Assembly (NCBI RefSeq): GCF_005144795.1
Contig: NZ_SWFJ01000002.1
Span: 124,001 to 188,000 of the forward strand
Origin: Streptococcus mitis
Lineage (GTDB): Bacteria > Bacillota > Bacilli > Lactobacillales > Streptococcaceae
DNA: 64,000 bases
Direction of reading: 5' to 3'
Shown here: positions 20,462 through 30,857 of the stretch, piece after piece
Numbering within the stretch: the first letter of the stretch is position 1
Layout: every line of letters starts with the position of its first letter
The notes under the pieces: generated by a model
The model's database searches: none
The model's input: the letters and a program-made list of their open reading frames with translations, nothing else
What the model was told of the DNA's origin: nothing
Program-made: the position numbers and the translations under genes

Positions 20462-20821
20462 TTATTCTTTGTCCGGAATGACCTTGAAGAGATAATAAGT
20501 GATAAAGATGGTCAAGGCTCCTAGACCAATTTTGACAGGTAAGAGAGGTGCAAAATAAATGGAAATTCCCATCAAAATGTAGATGGATACGATGATTTTT
20601 TTCTTACGTTCACGCGCAATAGACTTTGTTTCTCGAAAATCAGCTACATAGCTCTGATAGAGCTTGGTATGATAAAGCCAATCTTCGAAACGCTTGGAAC
20701 TTCTTGAGAAACAAGCAATAGACAGTAAAAGAAAAGGTGTTGTAGGCAACAAGGGTAAAACAACCCCAACAATAGCCAAGGCCAGTGATAAAAAACCAAT
20801 TATCAGATAAATAATACGCAT
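20462..20821 (-). CDS. DUF454 (YbaN-like) membrane protein
   Basis: A 119-residue inner-membrane protein with three to four hydrophobic segments. The DUF454 signature VLPLLPTTPFLLLSIACFSR (about residues 22-41) is clear, followed by the FEDWLYHTKLYQ helix. No enzymatic function is known for the family. It stands alone between topA and cutC on the minus strand. Confidence 0.82.
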   Translation of the reverse strand: MRIIYLIIGFLSLALAIVGVVLPLLPTTPFLLLSIACFSRSSKRFEDWLYHTKLYQSYVADFRETKSIARERKKKIIVSIYILMGISIYFAPLLPVKIGLGALTIFITYYLFKVIPDKE

Positions 20822-20890
20822 AACTTCTCCTAATTAAAATAATCCTCTTCTAGTTTCGCATACAATGATGAATTTTGTCAAGTTCTAACC

Positions 20891-20921
20891 AAAAAGAGCC
20901 TGAAATTCACTTTCAGGACTC
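20891..20921 (-). terminator. intrinsic terminator of topA
   Basis: GAG-CCTGAAA and TTTCAGG-CTC pair over ten base pairs with one bulged base; TTTTTGG follows on the minus strand, six bases beyond the topA stop codon. Confidence 0.75.
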
Positions 20922-20926
20922 TCCTC

Positions 20927-23014
20927 TTATCTAATCTTTTCTTCTTCGTAGTCACCCTTGCTGCAAACAACCTGCTTGCCACCACCACGGACTTTTTTCT
21001 CCATGAGGAAGTTGCCACATTTTGGACAGTCACGACCAACAGGCTTGTCCCAAGAGGTAAATTCACATTCTGGATAGCGATTGCAACCATAGAAAAGGCG
21101 ATTGCGTTTGGTTTTACGCTCAATGATTTGTCCCTGATGACAACTTGGACACTCAACGCCGATTTCTTTCACGATTGCTTGGGTATGACGGCAATCTGGG
21201 AAATTGCTACAAGCGTAGAACTTACCAAATCGACCAAGTTTAATAACCATTGGACTGCCACACACTTCACAGTCAAATCCAGCTGGTTCATCCTTGATTT
21301 GGATTTTCTCCATTTCTTCTTCAGCCTTGGAGACCTCTTTAGAGAATGGTTTGTAAAAGTCATCAATAACACGTTGCCACTGCTCTTTTCCGACTTCGAC
21401 ATCATCCAGCTTTCCTTCCATTTCAGCTGTAAAGGTCACATTTACGATATCTGGGAAATATTCAACGATGAGCTTGTTAACAATTTCTCCCAATTCTGTT
21501 GGTTCAAAACGTTTGGCTGCAAGGCGAACATAGTAACGTTTCTGAATAGTTTCAATGGTTGGCGCGTAGGTTGACGGACGTCCAACCCCATTTTCCTCCA
21601 AGGTCTTGATAAGGGTCGCTTCAGAATAACGGGCAGGCGGTTGAGTGAAATGTTGCTCTGGTTTGCTATTGACCTGCTTAACCACATCTCCAACAGCCAT
21701 ATCTGGTAACATCTTATTCTTATCAGAATCATTATAAATGGCAAGATAACCATCGAACTTAACCTGACTACCATTAGCAGCAAATTGAACCCCATTTTGC
21801 GATAATTTTACAGCCATAGTATCAAAGACAGCAGCTGTCATCTGACTCGCTACAAAACGATTCCAAATAAGAGTATAAAGCTTGAGTTGATCCTTGTCCA
21901 GATATTTAGCAATACTTTCCGGTGTATTGAAAACACTAGATGGACGAATAGCCTCGTGGGCATCCTGAGCACCTGAAGCGTTTTTGACCTTGCTACCATG
22001 CTTAGAATACTTGCTACCAAAACGATCCGTAATGAAACTTGCTGCTTCATTTTGCGCTACAGGACTAATACGAGTCGAATCGGTACGCATATAGGTAATC
22101 AAACCTTGAACACCAGAACCGATATTAATCCCTTCATAGAGCTGTTGGGCAACCATCATGGTTTTTCGAGTACGGAAGTTAATTTTATTGGCAGCATCCA
22201 TCTGCATAGATGAAGTGGTATAGGGTAAAGGAGCGTTGCGTTTGCGCTCTTTCTTATCCACCTGATCCACTGAAAAGTCTTTACTTGTCAGACGAGACAG
22301 AACTTCCTTAACATCATCATTGTTAGTCAGTTTCAGCTTTTTACCATCCACTCCATAGAAGGAAGCCTGAAATTGCTTGGTTCCCTTTTTAAAAACAGCA
22401 TCAATTGTCCAGTATTCCTCTGGCTGAAAGGCATTGATTTCATTCTCACGATCAATGATTAACTTAAGCGCAATAGACTGTACGCGACCTGCTGACAAGC
22501 CCTTCTTGACCTTCTTCCACAAAATAGGCGAAATCGAATACCCTACCAAGCGATCCAAGACACGACGAGCCTGTTGGGCATCGACCAAGTCCATATCAAT
22601 CTTGCGTGGCTCTTTAAAAGCATTTTTGACTGCATCCTTGGTGATTTCATTGAAGACCACACGATTGGCATCATTTTCATCCAAGTTGAGAATATGAGCT
22701 AAATGCCAAGAAATCGCTTCTCCTTCACGGTCCGGGTCACTCGCCAGAAAGACTTTATTAGCTTTTTTGGCTTCTTTTTTCAAGTCATTGATGAGAGGAC
22801 CTTTTCCTCGGATATTGATATATTGCGGTTCATAATTATTTTCAATATCGACGGACATACTGGATTTTTTCAAATCACGGATATGTCCGACACTGGCTAA
22901 AACCTTGTAGTTTCTGCCGAGATATTTTTCAATCGTCTTGGCCTTAGCAGGCGACTCCACGATTACTAGATTTTTTTTAACTGTTGATTTTTTCTTTTTT
23001 GTTGCCGTAGCCAC
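20927..23014 (-). CDS. topA: DNA topoisomerase I
   Basis: Type IA topoisomerase that relaxes negative supercoils. A 695-residue product from a GTG at 23014 (AAGG eight bases upstream) matches the usual streptococcal start [15 protein letters not shown]; a longer frame begins 18 bases earlier. The TOPRIM domain begins [19 protein letters not shown] and includes [11 protein letters not shown]; the catalytic tyrosine (about residue 308) lies in [13 protein letters not shown]. Three C-terminal zinc-ribbon repeats follow; the last ([11 protein letters not shown] ... CSKGDYEEE) has only three cysteines before the stop. Confidence 0.97.
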   Translation of the reverse strand: MATATKKKKSTVKKNLVIVESPAKAKTIEKYLGRNYKVLASVGHIRDLKKSSMSVDIENNYEPQYINIRGKGPLINDLKKEAKKANKVFLASDPDREGEAISWHLAHILNLDENDANRVVFNEITKDAVKNAFKEPRKIDMDLVDAQQARRVLDRLVGYSISPILWKKVKKGLSAGRVQSIALKLIIDRENEINAFQPEEYWTIDAVFKKGTKQFQASFYGVDGKKLKLTNNDDVKEVLSRLTSKDFSVDQVDKKERKRNAPLPYTTSSMQMDAANKINFRTRKTMMVAQQLYEGINIGSGVQGLITYMRTDSTRISPVAQNEAASFITDRFGSKYSKHGSKVKNASGAQDAHEAIRPSSVFNTPESIAKYLDKDQLKLYTLIWNRFVASQMTAAVFDTMAVKLSQNGVQFAANGSQVKFDGYLAIYNDSDKNKMLPDMAVGDVVKQVNSKPEQHFTQPPARYSEATLIKTLEENGVGRPSTYAPTIETIQKRYYVRLAAKRFEPTELGEIVNKLIVEYFPDIVNVTFTAEMEGKLDDVEVGKEQWQRVIDDFYKPFSKEVSKAEEEMEKIQIKDEPAGFDCEVCGSPMVIKLGRFGKFYACSNFPDCRHTQAIVKEIGVECPSCHQGQIIERKTKRNRLFYGCNRYPECEFTSWDKPVGRDCPKCGNFLMEKKVRGGGKQVVCSKGDYEEEKIR

Positions 23015-23049
23015 AGTATCACACCTTTTCAAAGTAATAAACTTTATAA

Positions 23050-23078
23050 AGTGTAAACCATTTTGGCATAACTGTCAA
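23050..23078 (-). promoter_or_regulatory. promoter of topA
   Basis: TTGACA (23073-23078), a 17-base spacer and TACACT (23050-23055) on the minus strand, 35 bases before the GTG start. The pneumococcal topA promoter is known to respond to supercoiling. Confidence 0.75.
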
Positions 23079-23135
23079 GACTTAGCTCCTATATAATAGA
23101 AGAAAAGTTTGTCTAGTAAGGGGACTTTCTTCTTA

Positions 23136-23247
23136 TACTCAATGAAAATCAAAGAGCAAACTAGGAAGCTAGCCGCAGGTTGCTCAAAACACTGTTTTGA
23201 GGTTGCAGATGGAAGCTGACGTAGTTTGAAGAGATTTTCGAAAAGTA
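23136..23247. repeat. BOX-type intergenic repeat (A-C form)
   Basis: About 112 bases with terminal inverted similarity: ACTCAATGAAAATC at one end and the complement of GATTTTCGAAAAGT at the other. Inside is the perfect palindrome CTCAAAACACTGTTTTGAG and the boxC-like text GCTAGCCGCAGGTTGCTC; the right end GCTGACGTAGTTTGAAGAG resembles boxA. Such elements are scattered in pneumococci and relatives as probable mini-mobile elements. Its right end touches the last base of the dprA stop codon. Confidence 0.8.
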
Positions 23248-24096
23248 TTAAAATTCAAATTCCGCAAGAACATCTTGCCCACTTGTGACCAATTTTGCTC
23301 CTTCTTGAATCAAATGATGGCAACCATCTGATAATCCATCTAAAATGCTACCAGGAATAGCAAAGACATCGCGCCCTTCTTCCATTGCTCGCTCACAGGT
23401 AATGAGACTACCTGAGCGCATCTTAGCCTCTGCTACAATCACACCGCGGCAAAGTCCAGCAATGATGCGATTACGGGCAGGAAAATGAAATTTCAGAGGT
23501 TGTTCGCCTGGTCCATACTCACTGAGAACCAGATGGTCATTGCCGATGTAGTCTTGCAAGCGTTTATTGGCTTTAGGATAAAACACATCCAGTCCTGTTC
23601 CAATCACTGCAATAGTTTTTCCACCATTCTGCAGGGCTGCCATATGAGCTGCTGTGTCAATGCCCTTGGCTAATCCACTGACGATAACCAGTTCATTTTC
23701 CAAGCCTTGAATAATTTTTTCAACTGACTTAGCTCCTTGTTTGCTACAAGCACGACTACCCACGACCGCTACCTTAGGAAATTTCAAGAGGTCAAGATTT
23801 CCTTTGTAAAATAAAAGTACAGGTGCATCGTATATTTCACTCAAATCCCAAGGATAACAGTCATCTAGAATAGAGAAAGATGGAAACTTTTGAAACTCCT
23901 TCTCCAAATGTGCATCGTCTATCTGAAAATATCGTTCCATAAAAACAGCTGGATTTCGGCAACCTGATATATCTGCAATATCACCCAACAAAAGCTCCTG
24001 ATCAACATTTTCACCGTATTCTAGAACTGCCAAAATCTGTTGATTAGTCAAACCTGATTTTTTCAACTTATAGATTTCATAGTTTGTGATTTTCAT
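23248..24096 (-). CDS. dprA: DNA processing protein DprA (competence)
   Basis: Loads RecA on incoming single-stranded DNA in transformation and helps shut off competence. The 282-residue product starts MKITNYEIYKLKKSGLTNQQ (SAM-like N-terminal domain, residues 1-90), then the extended Rossmann fold with VAVVGSRACSKQGAKSVEKI, VSGLAKGIDTAAH and PLKFHFPARNRIIAGL. The ATG at 24096 has GGAG seven bases upstream; an in-frame ATG 12 bases earlier lacks this. It has its own ComX-type promoter and lies behind the lepA terminator, so it should be expressed mostly during competence. Confidence 0.97.
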   Translation of the reverse strand: MKITNYEIYKLKKSGLTNQQILAVLEYGENVDQELLLGDIADISGCRNPAVFMERYFQIDDAHLEKEFQKFPSFSILDDCYPWDLSEIYDAPVLLFYKGNLDLLKFPKVAVVGSRACSKQGAKSVEKIIQGLENELVIVSGLAKGIDTAAHMAALQNGGKTIAVIGTGLDVFYPKANKRLQDYIGNDHLVLSEYGPGEQPLKFHFPARNRIIAGLCRGVIVAEAKMRSGSLITCERAMEEGRDVFAIPGSILDGLSDGCHHLIQEGAKLVTSGQDVLAEFEF

Positions 24097-24129
24097 AAAT
24101 AACTCCATTTCTTTTTCTACTCATCTATT

Positions 24130-24137
24130 TATTCGTA
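24130..24137 (-). promoter_or_regulatory. cin-box (ComX/SigX late competence promoter) of dprA
   Basis: The octamer TACGAATA on the minus strand matches the combox/cin-box consensus exactly, with a T-rich stretch upstream (TTTTTAATTTGTTT). It lies about 34 bases before the dprA ATG. This is direct evidence of a competence regulon in the genome. Confidence 0.92.
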
Positions 24138-24140
24138 AAA

Positions 24141-24173
24141 CAAATTAAAAAGAAGACCATTTGATCTTCTTTT
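24141..24173 (-). terminator. intrinsic terminator of lepA
   Basis: AAAAGAAGATC and GGTCTTCTTTT form an 11-bp stem (one wobble) with loop AAAT; TTAATTTG follows on the minus strand. It separates lepA from the competence promoter of dprA a few bases later. Confidence 0.82.
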
Positions 24174-24234
24174 ATTTATCTTTGTTATTTGACATTTAAA
24201 GTCTATCAACAATAAAATGTTTTTCTTTATACTT

Positions 24235-26058
24235 CTACTCTTCATCCATGCTCAAGACGCTAAGGAAAGCTTCTTGTGGAACTTCTACTGATCCGATAGC
24301 TTTCATACGTTTCTTACCGGCTTTTTGTTTTTCAAGGAGTTTACGCTTACGAGAAACGTCACCACCATAACATTTAGCAAGTACGTTCTTACGAAGGGCC
24401 TTGATATCAGTACGAGCGACAATCTTGTGTCCAATTGCTGCTTGGATAGGAACCTCAAATTGTTGGCGAGGGATGATTTTCTTGAGTTTATCAACGATGA
24501 GTTTCCCACGTTCGTAAGCAAAATCCTTGTGAACGATGAAGCTGAGGGCATCCACTTTGTCTCCATTGAGAAGGATGTCCATTTTGACCAGCTTAGACGG
24601 ACGGTACTCTGACAATTCGTAGTCAAAGCTTGCATAACCACGAGTCGAAGACTTAAGCTTATCAAAGAAGTCAAAGACGATTTCAGCCAGTGGAATTTGA
24701 TAGATAACATTGACACGATTATCATCAATATAGTCCATAGTCACAAAGTCCCCACGCTTGCGCTGAGCCAGCTCCATTACTGATCCGACGAACTCCTGTG
24801 GTACCATGATTTGCGCCTTAACATAAGGTTCCTCAATGGTCGCAATCTTAGTTGGGTCTGGGAATTCAGACGGGTTGGACACATCCATAGACTCACCGTC
24901 AGTCAAATTAACCTTATAAATAACAGACGGAGCTGTCATGATTAGGTCAATGTTAAACTCACGCTCTAAACGTTCCTGGATAACATCCATATGGAGAAGT
25001 CCAAGGAAACCACAACGGAAACCAAATCCAAGTGCCTGAGATGTTTCTGGTTCAAATTGGAGACTAGCATCATTCAGTTGCAATTTTTCAAGGGCTTCAC
25101 GTAGGTCATTGTACTTGTTTGACTCGATAGGATATAGACCCGCAAAGACCATAGGATTCATCTGCTTGTAACCATGTAATGGCTCTGCCGCAGGATTAGT
25201 TGCCAAGGTAACGGTATCACCCACACGGGTATCCTGAACTGTCTTAATAGAAGCCGCAATATAACCAACGTCACCAGTCGCAAGGAAATCACGACCAACT
25301 GCTTTGGGAGTAAAAATACCAACTTCTGTCACATCAAAGGTCTTACCATTGCTCATAAGCTGAATCTTATCACCAGGTTTGACCACTCCATCCATGACAC
25401 GCACTTGGAGGATAACCCCACGGTAAGCATCGTAAACAGAATCGAAAATCAAGGCCTTAAGTGGCGCCGTCACATCACCTGTTGGAGCTGGCACTTTTTC
25501 TACAATTTGCTCGAGAATTTCTTCGATACCAATACCAGCTTTAGCTGATGCTAAGACTGCTTCACTGGCATCCAAACCAATGACATCTTCAATCTCTGTA
25601 CGCACGCGCTCAGGGTCTGCTGCTGGCAGGTCAATTTTATTAATGACTGGCATGATTTCCAAATCATTGTCCAAGGCCAGATAAACGTTGGCAAGGGTTT
25701 GAGCCTCAATCCCTTGAGCAGCATCAACTACCAAAATCGCTCCCTCACAGGCAGCGAGCGAACGTGAAACTTCATAGGTGAAGTCTACGTGCCCTGGTGT
25801 GTCAATTAAGTGGAAAATATAAGTTTCCCCATCTTTTGCAGTATAATTCAACTCGATGGCATTCAACTTAATGGTAATCCCACGTTCCCGTTCTAGATCC
25901 ATGCTATCCAAAAGCTGAGCCTGCATTTCACGACTGGAGACTGTCTCTGTTTTTTCCAAAATGCGGTCTGCTAGAGTCGACTTTCCATGGTCAATATGGG
26001 CGATAATAGAGAAGTTACGGATCTTCTCCTGTCGTTTTTTCAATTCTTCTAAGTTCAT
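24235..26058 (-). CDS. lepA: elongation factor 4 (ribosomal back-translocase)
   Basis: Translational GTPase that acts on stalled or mis-translocated ribosomes. The 607-residue protein begins [20 protein letters not shown] and carries G1 AHIDHGKST, switch sequence RERGITIK, G3 DTPGH and G4 NKID, followed by the EF-G-like domains and the LepA-specific C-terminal domain ([17 protein letters not shown]). A longer frame begins 63 bases upstream, but the ATG at 26058 has AGGAAG in front and the standard family N-terminus. Confidence 0.97.
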   Translation of the reverse strand: MNLEELKKRQEKIRNFSIIAHIDHGKSTLADRILEKTETVSSREMQAQLLDSMDLERERGITIKLNAIELNYTAKDGETYIFHLIDTPGHVDFTYEVSRSLAACEGAILVVDAAQGIEAQTLANVYLALDNDLEIMPVINKIDLPAADPERVRTEIEDVIGLDASEAVLASAKAGIGIEEILEQIVEKVPAPTGDVTAPLKALIFDSVYDAYRGVILQVRVMDGVVKPGDKIQLMSNGKTFDVTEVGIFTPKAVGRDFLATGDVGYIAASIKTVQDTRVGDTVTLATNPAAEPLHGYKQMNPMVFAGLYPIESNKYNDLREALEKLQLNDASLQFEPETSQALGFGFRCGFLGLLHMDVIQERLEREFNIDLIMTAPSVIYKVNLTDGESMDVSNPSEFPDPTKIATIEEPYVKAQIMVPQEFVGSVMELAQRKRGDFVTMDYIDDNRVNVIYQIPLAEIVFDFFDKLKSSTRGYASFDYELSEYRPSKLVKMDILLNGDKVDALSFIVHKDFAYERGKLIVDKLKKIIPRQQFEVPIQAAIGHKIVARTDIKALRKNVLAKCYGGDVSRKRKLLEKQKAGKKRMKAIGSVEVPQEAFLSVLSMDEE

Positions 26059-26136
26059 GATTCTCTTCCTTTCAGGGTATCTATTTATTATAAATTGTTT
26101 TTGACATTTTGACAAGACCATACCCTGCTAGGAGTA

Positions 26137-26865
26137 CTAATCTTCAGCGACAAAGCCGTCATTTTCGATAAAGTGATGTTCTGTCATCCCTTGGTCTGTA
26201 AAGACAATCCCGTGAAGGACACCACCATAAACAGCTCCTCCGTCCATCCCAATCTTGCCATCTTCTGTAGTCCAAAGCTCATCTGTACCTCGCTCTTGCT
26301 TCAACAAACCATAGACCGGTGTATGGCCAAAGACAATGGTTTTTCCAGTATGATTTTCTGCTTCGTGGAATGGTTTTCTAAGCCAGACTTTTTTATAATC
26401 TGTAGTTTCATGCCAGTCATCCAAGGTCAAATCAATACCTGCGTGAACAAAGATATACTTGTCTGTCTCTACCACAAAAGGCATTTGACGAATAAATTCG
26501 ACCAAATCTGCTGCTTCAGTGGCAACACGCTTGGCATCCTCAACTCCATCAACTGGGGCATCCAAAGGTCGACCTAGGATAGAGTTAATGGTTGTATCTC
26601 CACCATTACGACGATAGTGGTCATAACTTTCTTCAGGGTCATCTAGCCAAGTCAAAAACATATACTCGTGATTTCCTGACAAACAGATAGCCCCTTGATT
26701 GTCCACTAAGTCCTTGACCATTTCAAGGACACGGCGACTATCTTCACCACGGTCAATCAAGTCCCCTAGAAAGAGCAACTGGGTCTGACCATCCCATGTT
26801 TTAAGAAGGTCTTTCAGCATCCCAGCTTTTCCGTGAACATCTCCAATTACATAATAGTCTGTCAT
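26137..26865 (-). CDS. calcineurin-like metallophosphoesterase
   Basis: A 242-residue phosphoesterase of the PP2A/ApaH type. The metal-binding motifs are in order: GDVHGK (about residues 8-13), GDLIDRG (about 34-40), SGNHEYM (about 60-66), FVHAG and GHTP. Relatives act as protein Ser/Thr phosphatases or diadenosine tetraphosphate hydrolases; which applies here cannot be told. It starts one base after recN ends and is probably the last gene of that operon. Confidence 0.85.
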   Translation of the reverse strand: MTDYYVIGDVHGKAGMLKDLLKTWDGQTQLLFLGDLIDRGEDSRRVLEMVKDLVDNQGAICLSGNHEYMFLTWLDDPEESYDHYRRNGGDTTINSILGRPLDAPVDGVEDAKRVATEAADLVEFIRQMPFVVETDKYIFVHAGIDLTLDDWHETTDYKKVWLRKPFHEAENHTGKTIVFGHTPVYGLLKQERGTDELWTTEDGKIGMDGGAVYGGVLHGIVFTDQGMTEHHFIENDGFVAED

Positions 26866-26866
26866 C

Positions 26867-28534
26867 TTATTTCTCCCTGTTTCTCAACAATTCTCTGGCT
26901 TGCGTCAGGGCTGCTTCCGTCACATCATCACCTGCCAACATTTTAGCAACTTCTTCCACTCGCTCTTCAACAGTCAAGAGACGAACAGTCGAAACTGTTG
27001 AATGGTCATTACTAATCTTCTCAATAAAGAATTGATAATCCGCAATCGCAATCACTTGTGGCAAATGGGAAATAGCCAGAACCTGACCATGTTGGCCAAT
27101 CTTGTGAATCTTCTGTGCAATGGCCTGAGCTACACGACCTGAAACTCCCGTATCCACCTCATCAAAGACAATACTTGTCTTGCCTTCTTTACGAGAAAAG
27201 GCAGACTTAATAGCTAGCATGAGACGAGATAATTCCCCACCAGATGCAACCTTAACCAAGGGTTTAAAGTCTTCACCAGGGTTGGTTGAAATATAAAACT
27301 CAACCATTTCATTTCCCTCACGGCTGAATTTGCCCTTGCTAAAACGAACTTGAAACTGGGCTTTTTCCATATAAAGGTCTTGAAGCTCTTGTTTAATCTC
27401 TGCTTCGAGCTGCTGAGCCAAGTCATGACGAGCAGATGCAAGCTGACCTGCCAAGTCAACAAGGTTGACTTCCAATTCCTTAAGCTCTACTTCCATGTCT
27501 TCAGAAGAAAGATTATTGCCTGTCAAGAGATTGTACTCTTCCGTAATCTTGGCAAAATAAAGCAAGACATCATCTACAGTTCCACCATACTTACGGGTAA
27601 TGGTATGAAGGAGGTCCAAACGATTCTCAACCTGCATGAGACGATTGCCGTCAAAATCAAGGTCCTCAATGATAGCTTCCAAACGTTTGCTAATGTCTTC
27701 TAAGACATAGTAGGTCTCAGACAGTGAGCTTGAAATTTCACGGTATTCAAGATCATACTCTTCGACACTTTCCATGTCATTCATGGCTGAACGAACATTG
27801 GCCAGACTTGAAAAATCTTCATTGTCCAACATGCTATAAGCATTGGTCAGCGTATCCGCAATGTTTTTATGGTTGAGGAGCTTCTCTCGCTCTTGATTTA
27901 GAGCCAGGTCTTCACCTGCTTGCAAGTTTGCTGCCTCAATCTCTGCCATTTGAAATTCCAACATTTCGATACGTGCCTTATGTTCTTGTTGGTTTTTCTT
28001 GACTTCCAAAACCTGCTTACGCATTTTACGGTAGGCATCAAAACTCGTCTGATAGGTTTCTTTTAGGTCCCAAAAAGAAACATCACCGAATTCATCCAAC
28101 ATTTGAATATGAAGTTGAGGACGCATTAACTCCTCTTGGTCATGCTGACCATGAATATCTACCAGATGTTGCCCAATAGCACGCAAAACAGACAGATTAA
28201 CCATCTGGCCATTCACACGACTAATACTACGGCCATTTTGCAAGATTTCTCGACGGATGATAATTTCATCACCCATTTCCAAACCTTGCTCATTAAAAAT
28301 TTCCTGCAAAAGGCGACTATTTTCAACGGAGAATAGCCCCTCAATCTCTGCCTTTGGCGCACCATGACGAATAACATCTGTTGTAGCACGAGCTCCCAAC
28401 ATCATATTCATGGCATCAATGATAATCGACTTCCCTGCACCCGTTTCACCAGTCAGGACAGTCATTCCCTTTTCAAAATTGAGGGAAATAGCCTCAATAA
28501 TGGCAAAGTTTTTTATCGAAATTTCAAGTAACAT
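26867..28534 (-). CDS. recN: DNA repair protein RecN
   Basis: SMC-like ATPase for double-strand break repair; in streptococci also linked to transformation. The 555-residue protein has Walker A GETGAGKS (29-36), a central coiled coil (about 160-370), the ABC signature ASGGELSRLMLAIKSAFS and Walker B IVFDEVDTGVSG. It begins six bases after argR stops. Confidence 0.96.
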   Translation of the reverse strand: MLLEISIKNFAIIEAISLNFEKGMTVLTGETGAGKSIIIDAMNMMLGARATTDVIRHGAPKAEIEGLFSVENSRLLQEIFNEQGLEMGDEIIIRREILQNGRSISRVNGQMVNLSVLRAIGQHLVDIHGQHDQEELMRPQLHIQMLDEFGDVSFWDLKETYQTSFDAYRKMRKQVLEVKKNQQEHKARIEMLEFQMAEIEAANLQAGEDLALNQEREKLLNHKNIADTLTNAYSMLDNEDFSSLANVRSAMNDMESVEEYDLEYREISSSLSETYYVLEDISKRLEAIIEDLDFDGNRLMQVENRLDLLHTITRKYGGTVDDVLLYFAKITEEYNLLTGNNLSSEDMEVELKELEVNLVDLAGQLASARHDLAQQLEAEIKQELQDLYMEKAQFQVRFSKGKFSREGNEMVEFYISTNPGEDFKPLVKVASGGELSRLMLAIKSAFSRKEGKTSIVFDEVDTGVSGRVAQAIAQKIHKIGQHGQVLAISHLPQVIAIADYQFFIEKISNDHSTVSTVRLLTVEERVEEVAKMLAGDDVTEAALTQARELLRNREK

Positions 28535-28540
28535 ATAGAC

Positions 28541-28972
28541 CTACCAATTTTTTACTTGTTCAAAGATTTCCTCAGCTAGACTTTCACTTCTGGCAATGAC
28601 TAATATCGAACTATCATCAGCTAAACAGCTAAAAATTTTGTCCGCAAAGGTCTCGATTAACTGAGCTTTTACAAAGGCTGTATTTCCTGGAATAACTTGG
28701 AGATTAATCATCTTATCCATCAATTCAGCTGACTCAATATTGTCTTCAGCCAGTTGTAAACTTTTTACGATTGATTTTGGCAATTCATAGACATAGGTGT
28801 TGTCTCTCAAAGGAATCTTGACAATACCCAGTTCTTTGATATCCCGTGATACCGTTGCCTGAGTGGCACTGATACCTGCCTCTTTCAAGTGTTCTACAAT
28901 TTCTTCTTGTGTACCGATTTGATAATCTGTCACAAATCGTCTAATTTTTTCAAGTCTCTCTTTTTTATTCAT
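28541..28972 (-). CDS. argR: arginine repressor family regulator (ArgR/AhrC)
   Basis: A 143-residue regulator with an N-terminal winged helix (GTQEEIVEHLKEAGISATQATVSRDIKELG region, about residues 21-50) and a C-terminal oligomerisation and arginine-binding domain (about 75-143). The C-terminal ADDSSILVIAR corresponds to the GDDTILV motif of ArgR. Streptococci usually carry several ArgR homologues; the copy next to recN is generally called AhrC. It overlaps tlyA by eight bases. Confidence 0.92.
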   Translation of the reverse strand: MNKKERLEKIRRFVTDYQIGTQEEIVEHLKEAGISATQATVSRDIKELGIVKIPLRDNTYVYELPKSIVKSLQLAEDNIESAELMDKMINLQVIPGNTAFVKAQLIETFADKIFSCLADDSSILVIARSESLAEEIFEQVKNW

Positions 28973-29780
28973 TTTTAAATTGACTATGCGCCCTCTCTAC
29001 TACTTCTTCAATCTCAGCAAGAACCTGATTACTTGCTGACTCTTCTTTTTTCAAATACGCTAAAAATTCAATATTTCCATGTCCACCTTGGATGGGAGAA
29101 AAGTCCAATCCAAGGACTGAAAAGCCTTCCTCTACTGCCATGGTTGTGACAGATTCGAGGACATTCTGATGGACCTTGGCGTCGCGAATGATTCCATTTT
29201 TTCCAATCTGCTCACGACCTGCCTCAAACTGGGGCTTAACTAGAGCCACAACTTGGCCTTGTTCAGCCAAGACACGGTGCAAGGCTGGAAGAATCAGACT
29301 GAGGGAAATGAAACTCACATCAATACTGGCAAAGCTTGGTTCCTGCTCGAAATCAGTCTTTTCAGCATAGCGAAAATTGAATTGCTCCATGCTGACAACT
29401 CGTGGGTCTTGGCGTAATTTCCAAGCCAACTGATTGGTACCAACATCAACTGCAAAGACTAACTCAGCACCATTTTGCAACATGACATCGGTAAAACCTC
29501 CAGTAGAGGCACCGATATCAATCGTGGTCGCACCATCCACTGACAAATCAAAGACCTGCAAGGCCTTTTCCAGTTTCAAACCACCACGGCTAACATACTT
29601 GAGTTTCTCCCCCTTGAGTTTTAGCTCGGTGTCATCTGGAATTTTCTCTCCTGGTTTGTCAAACCGTTCTCCATTCAGGACTGCTACGACTAGGCCAGCC
29701 ATGACACCTCGCTTGGCCTGCTCTCTCGTTTCAAACAAGCCCTGTTTATAAGCTAGTACATCCACTCTTTCCTTAGCCAT
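28965..29780 (-). CDS. tlyA: TlyA-family rRNA methyltransferase (hemolysin A family)
   Basis: A 271-residue protein with an N-terminal S4 RNA-binding domain ([20 protein letters not shown] and following, residues 1-62) and an FtsJ-like methyltransferase domain with the SAM loop DIGASTGGFTDVML (about residues 88-101). Mycobacterial TlyA methylates ribosomal RNA 2'-O; the old haemolysin name is probably misleading. It overlaps ispA by eight bases and argR by eight bases in the xseAB operon. Confidence 0.92.
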   Translation of the reverse strand: MAKERVDVLAYKQGLFETREQAKRGVMAGLVVAVLNGERFDKPGEKIPDDTELKLKGEKLKYVSRGGLKLEKALQVFDLSVDGATTIDIGASTGGFTDVMLQNGAELVFAVDVGTNQLAWKLRQDPRVVSMEQFNFRYAEKTDFEQEPSFASIDVSFISLSLILPALHRVLAEQGQVVALVKPQFEAGREQIGKNGIIRDAKVHQNVLESVTTMAVEEGFSVLGLDFSPIQGGHGNIEFLAYLKKEESASNQVLAEIEEVVERAHSQFKNE

Positions 29781-30648
29781 TGATTCTCAAACTTTCTACT
29801 ACTTTCACAATCGATTCTATTTCAAAGGGAACCTGCTGGGCAATTTCTTCTAATTTTGCATTAGACTGATCCAAAGTCTGGTTACAAAAGGCAATTGCCT
29901 CTTCCAAGCCCAACAAGGCTGGATAGGTTGATTTTTCTGCCTGTAGGTCCTTTTGAGGTGTCTTGCCGATTTCCTCAAAACTAGCTGTCACATCTAACAC
30001 ATCATCTCGAACTTGAAAAGCAAGTCCAATCAATTCACCTACAGTTTTCAGTTTTGCCTGCATCTCAGGTGCCAATTCGGCTATAATAGCAGCTGCTTGG
30101 AAGGGATAAGCTAGTAGTTTTCCAGTCTTATTAGCATGAATGGTCTGAAGTTCTTCCAAAGACAAATGCTGGTGTTCACCCTCCATGTCCAAAACCTGGC
30201 CTGCTACCATGCCCAGACTTCCTGACGCAAGCGATAAGTTAGCAATCAAGTCCACCTTGATCTGACTTGGCAAATCTGCCTGCGCTATCAAGGCGTAAGG
30301 ATCTAGGAATAAAGCATCTCCAGCCAAAATCGCCATAGCTTCACCAAATTTCTTGTGATTGGTCAATCGTCCCCGACGGTAATCATCATCATCCATAGCT
30401 GGAAGATCATCGTGAATCAAGCTCCCTGTATGAATCATTTCCAAGGCCGCAGCCACCTGCGCATGTGCTGGTTTAATAGCGACCTGCAAGGCTTCCAGAA
30501 CTTCTAACAAGAGAAAAGGTCGAATACGCTTGCCACCAGCATGAATGGAATAGAGAACAGACTCTCGCAAACTAGAGGCAAACTGCTGGTCTCCATAAAA
30601 GTCTTCCAAAGCCGACTCGACAAGAGCTAATTTTTCTTGCTTCTTCAT
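29773..30648 (-). CDS. ispA: geranyltranstransferase / farnesyl diphosphate synthase
   Basis: Makes farnesyl diphosphate, the precursor for undecaprenyl phosphate and other isoprenoids. The 291-residue trans-prenyltransferase has the first aspartate-rich motif DDLPAMDDD (80-88) and the second in [18 protein letters not shown] binds pyrophosphate. The start overlaps xseB by four bases. Confidence 0.95.
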   Translation of the reverse strand: MKKQEKLALVESALEDFYGDQQFASSLRESVLYSIHAGGKRIRPFLLLEVLEALQVAIKPAHAQVAAALEMIHTGSLIHDDLPAMDDDDYRRGRLTNHKKFGEAMAILAGDALFLDPYALIAQADLPSQIKVDLIANLSLASGSLGMVAGQVLDMEGEHQHLSLEELQTIHANKTGKLLAYPFQAAAIIAELAPEMQAKLKTVGELIGLAFQVRDDVLDVTASFEEIGKTPQKDLQAEKSTYPALLGLEEAIAFCNQTLDQSNAKLEEIAQQVPFEIESIVKVVESLRING

Positions 30649-30857
30649 TCAAAATCACTTTCTGTTCCGTCTTCTTGCATGACCTTGACCAGGGTCTTTT
30701 CAGCCTTATCCAGCGTCGCTTGGAGCTCTTTTGACAGGATCATGCCCTTTTGAAAGGCAGCAATCGCATCTTCCAGAGCAATTTCACCATTTTCCAAACT
30801 TTGGACAATGCTTTCCAGTTCTGCTAGATTTTCCTCAAATTTCTTTTGTTTTGACAT
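30645..30857 (-). CDS. xseB: exodeoxyribonuclease VII small subunit
   Basis: A 70-residue helical protein with the XseB pattern [20 protein letters not shown] and [13 protein letters not shown]. It binds the long helices of XseA. It overlaps xseA by 23 bases and ispA by four. Confidence 0.95.
   Translation of the reverse strand: MSKQKKFEENLAELESIVQSLENGEIALEDAIAAFQKGMILSKELQATLDKAEKTLVKVMQEDGTESDFE

Noticed and set aside
20927-21030. Loss of a zinc ligand in the third TopA finger as a mutation
   Set aside because: The last ribbon often ends degenerate in Firmicutes TopA, so I do not treat it as a defect.
21128-21574. A 148-codon plus-strand frame opposite topA
   Set aside because: Antisense shadow over the conserved zinc-ribbon region of topoisomerase I.
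22900-23014. Topoisomerase I start at the upstream in-frame codon
   Set aside because: The GTG at 23014 has the proper ribosome-binding site and gives the usual family N-terminus.
23096-23135. A terminator between dprA and topA (AGAAGAAAGT/ACTTTTCTTCT)
   Set aside because: The stem is imperfect and not followed by a T-run on the minus strand, so termination is not supported.
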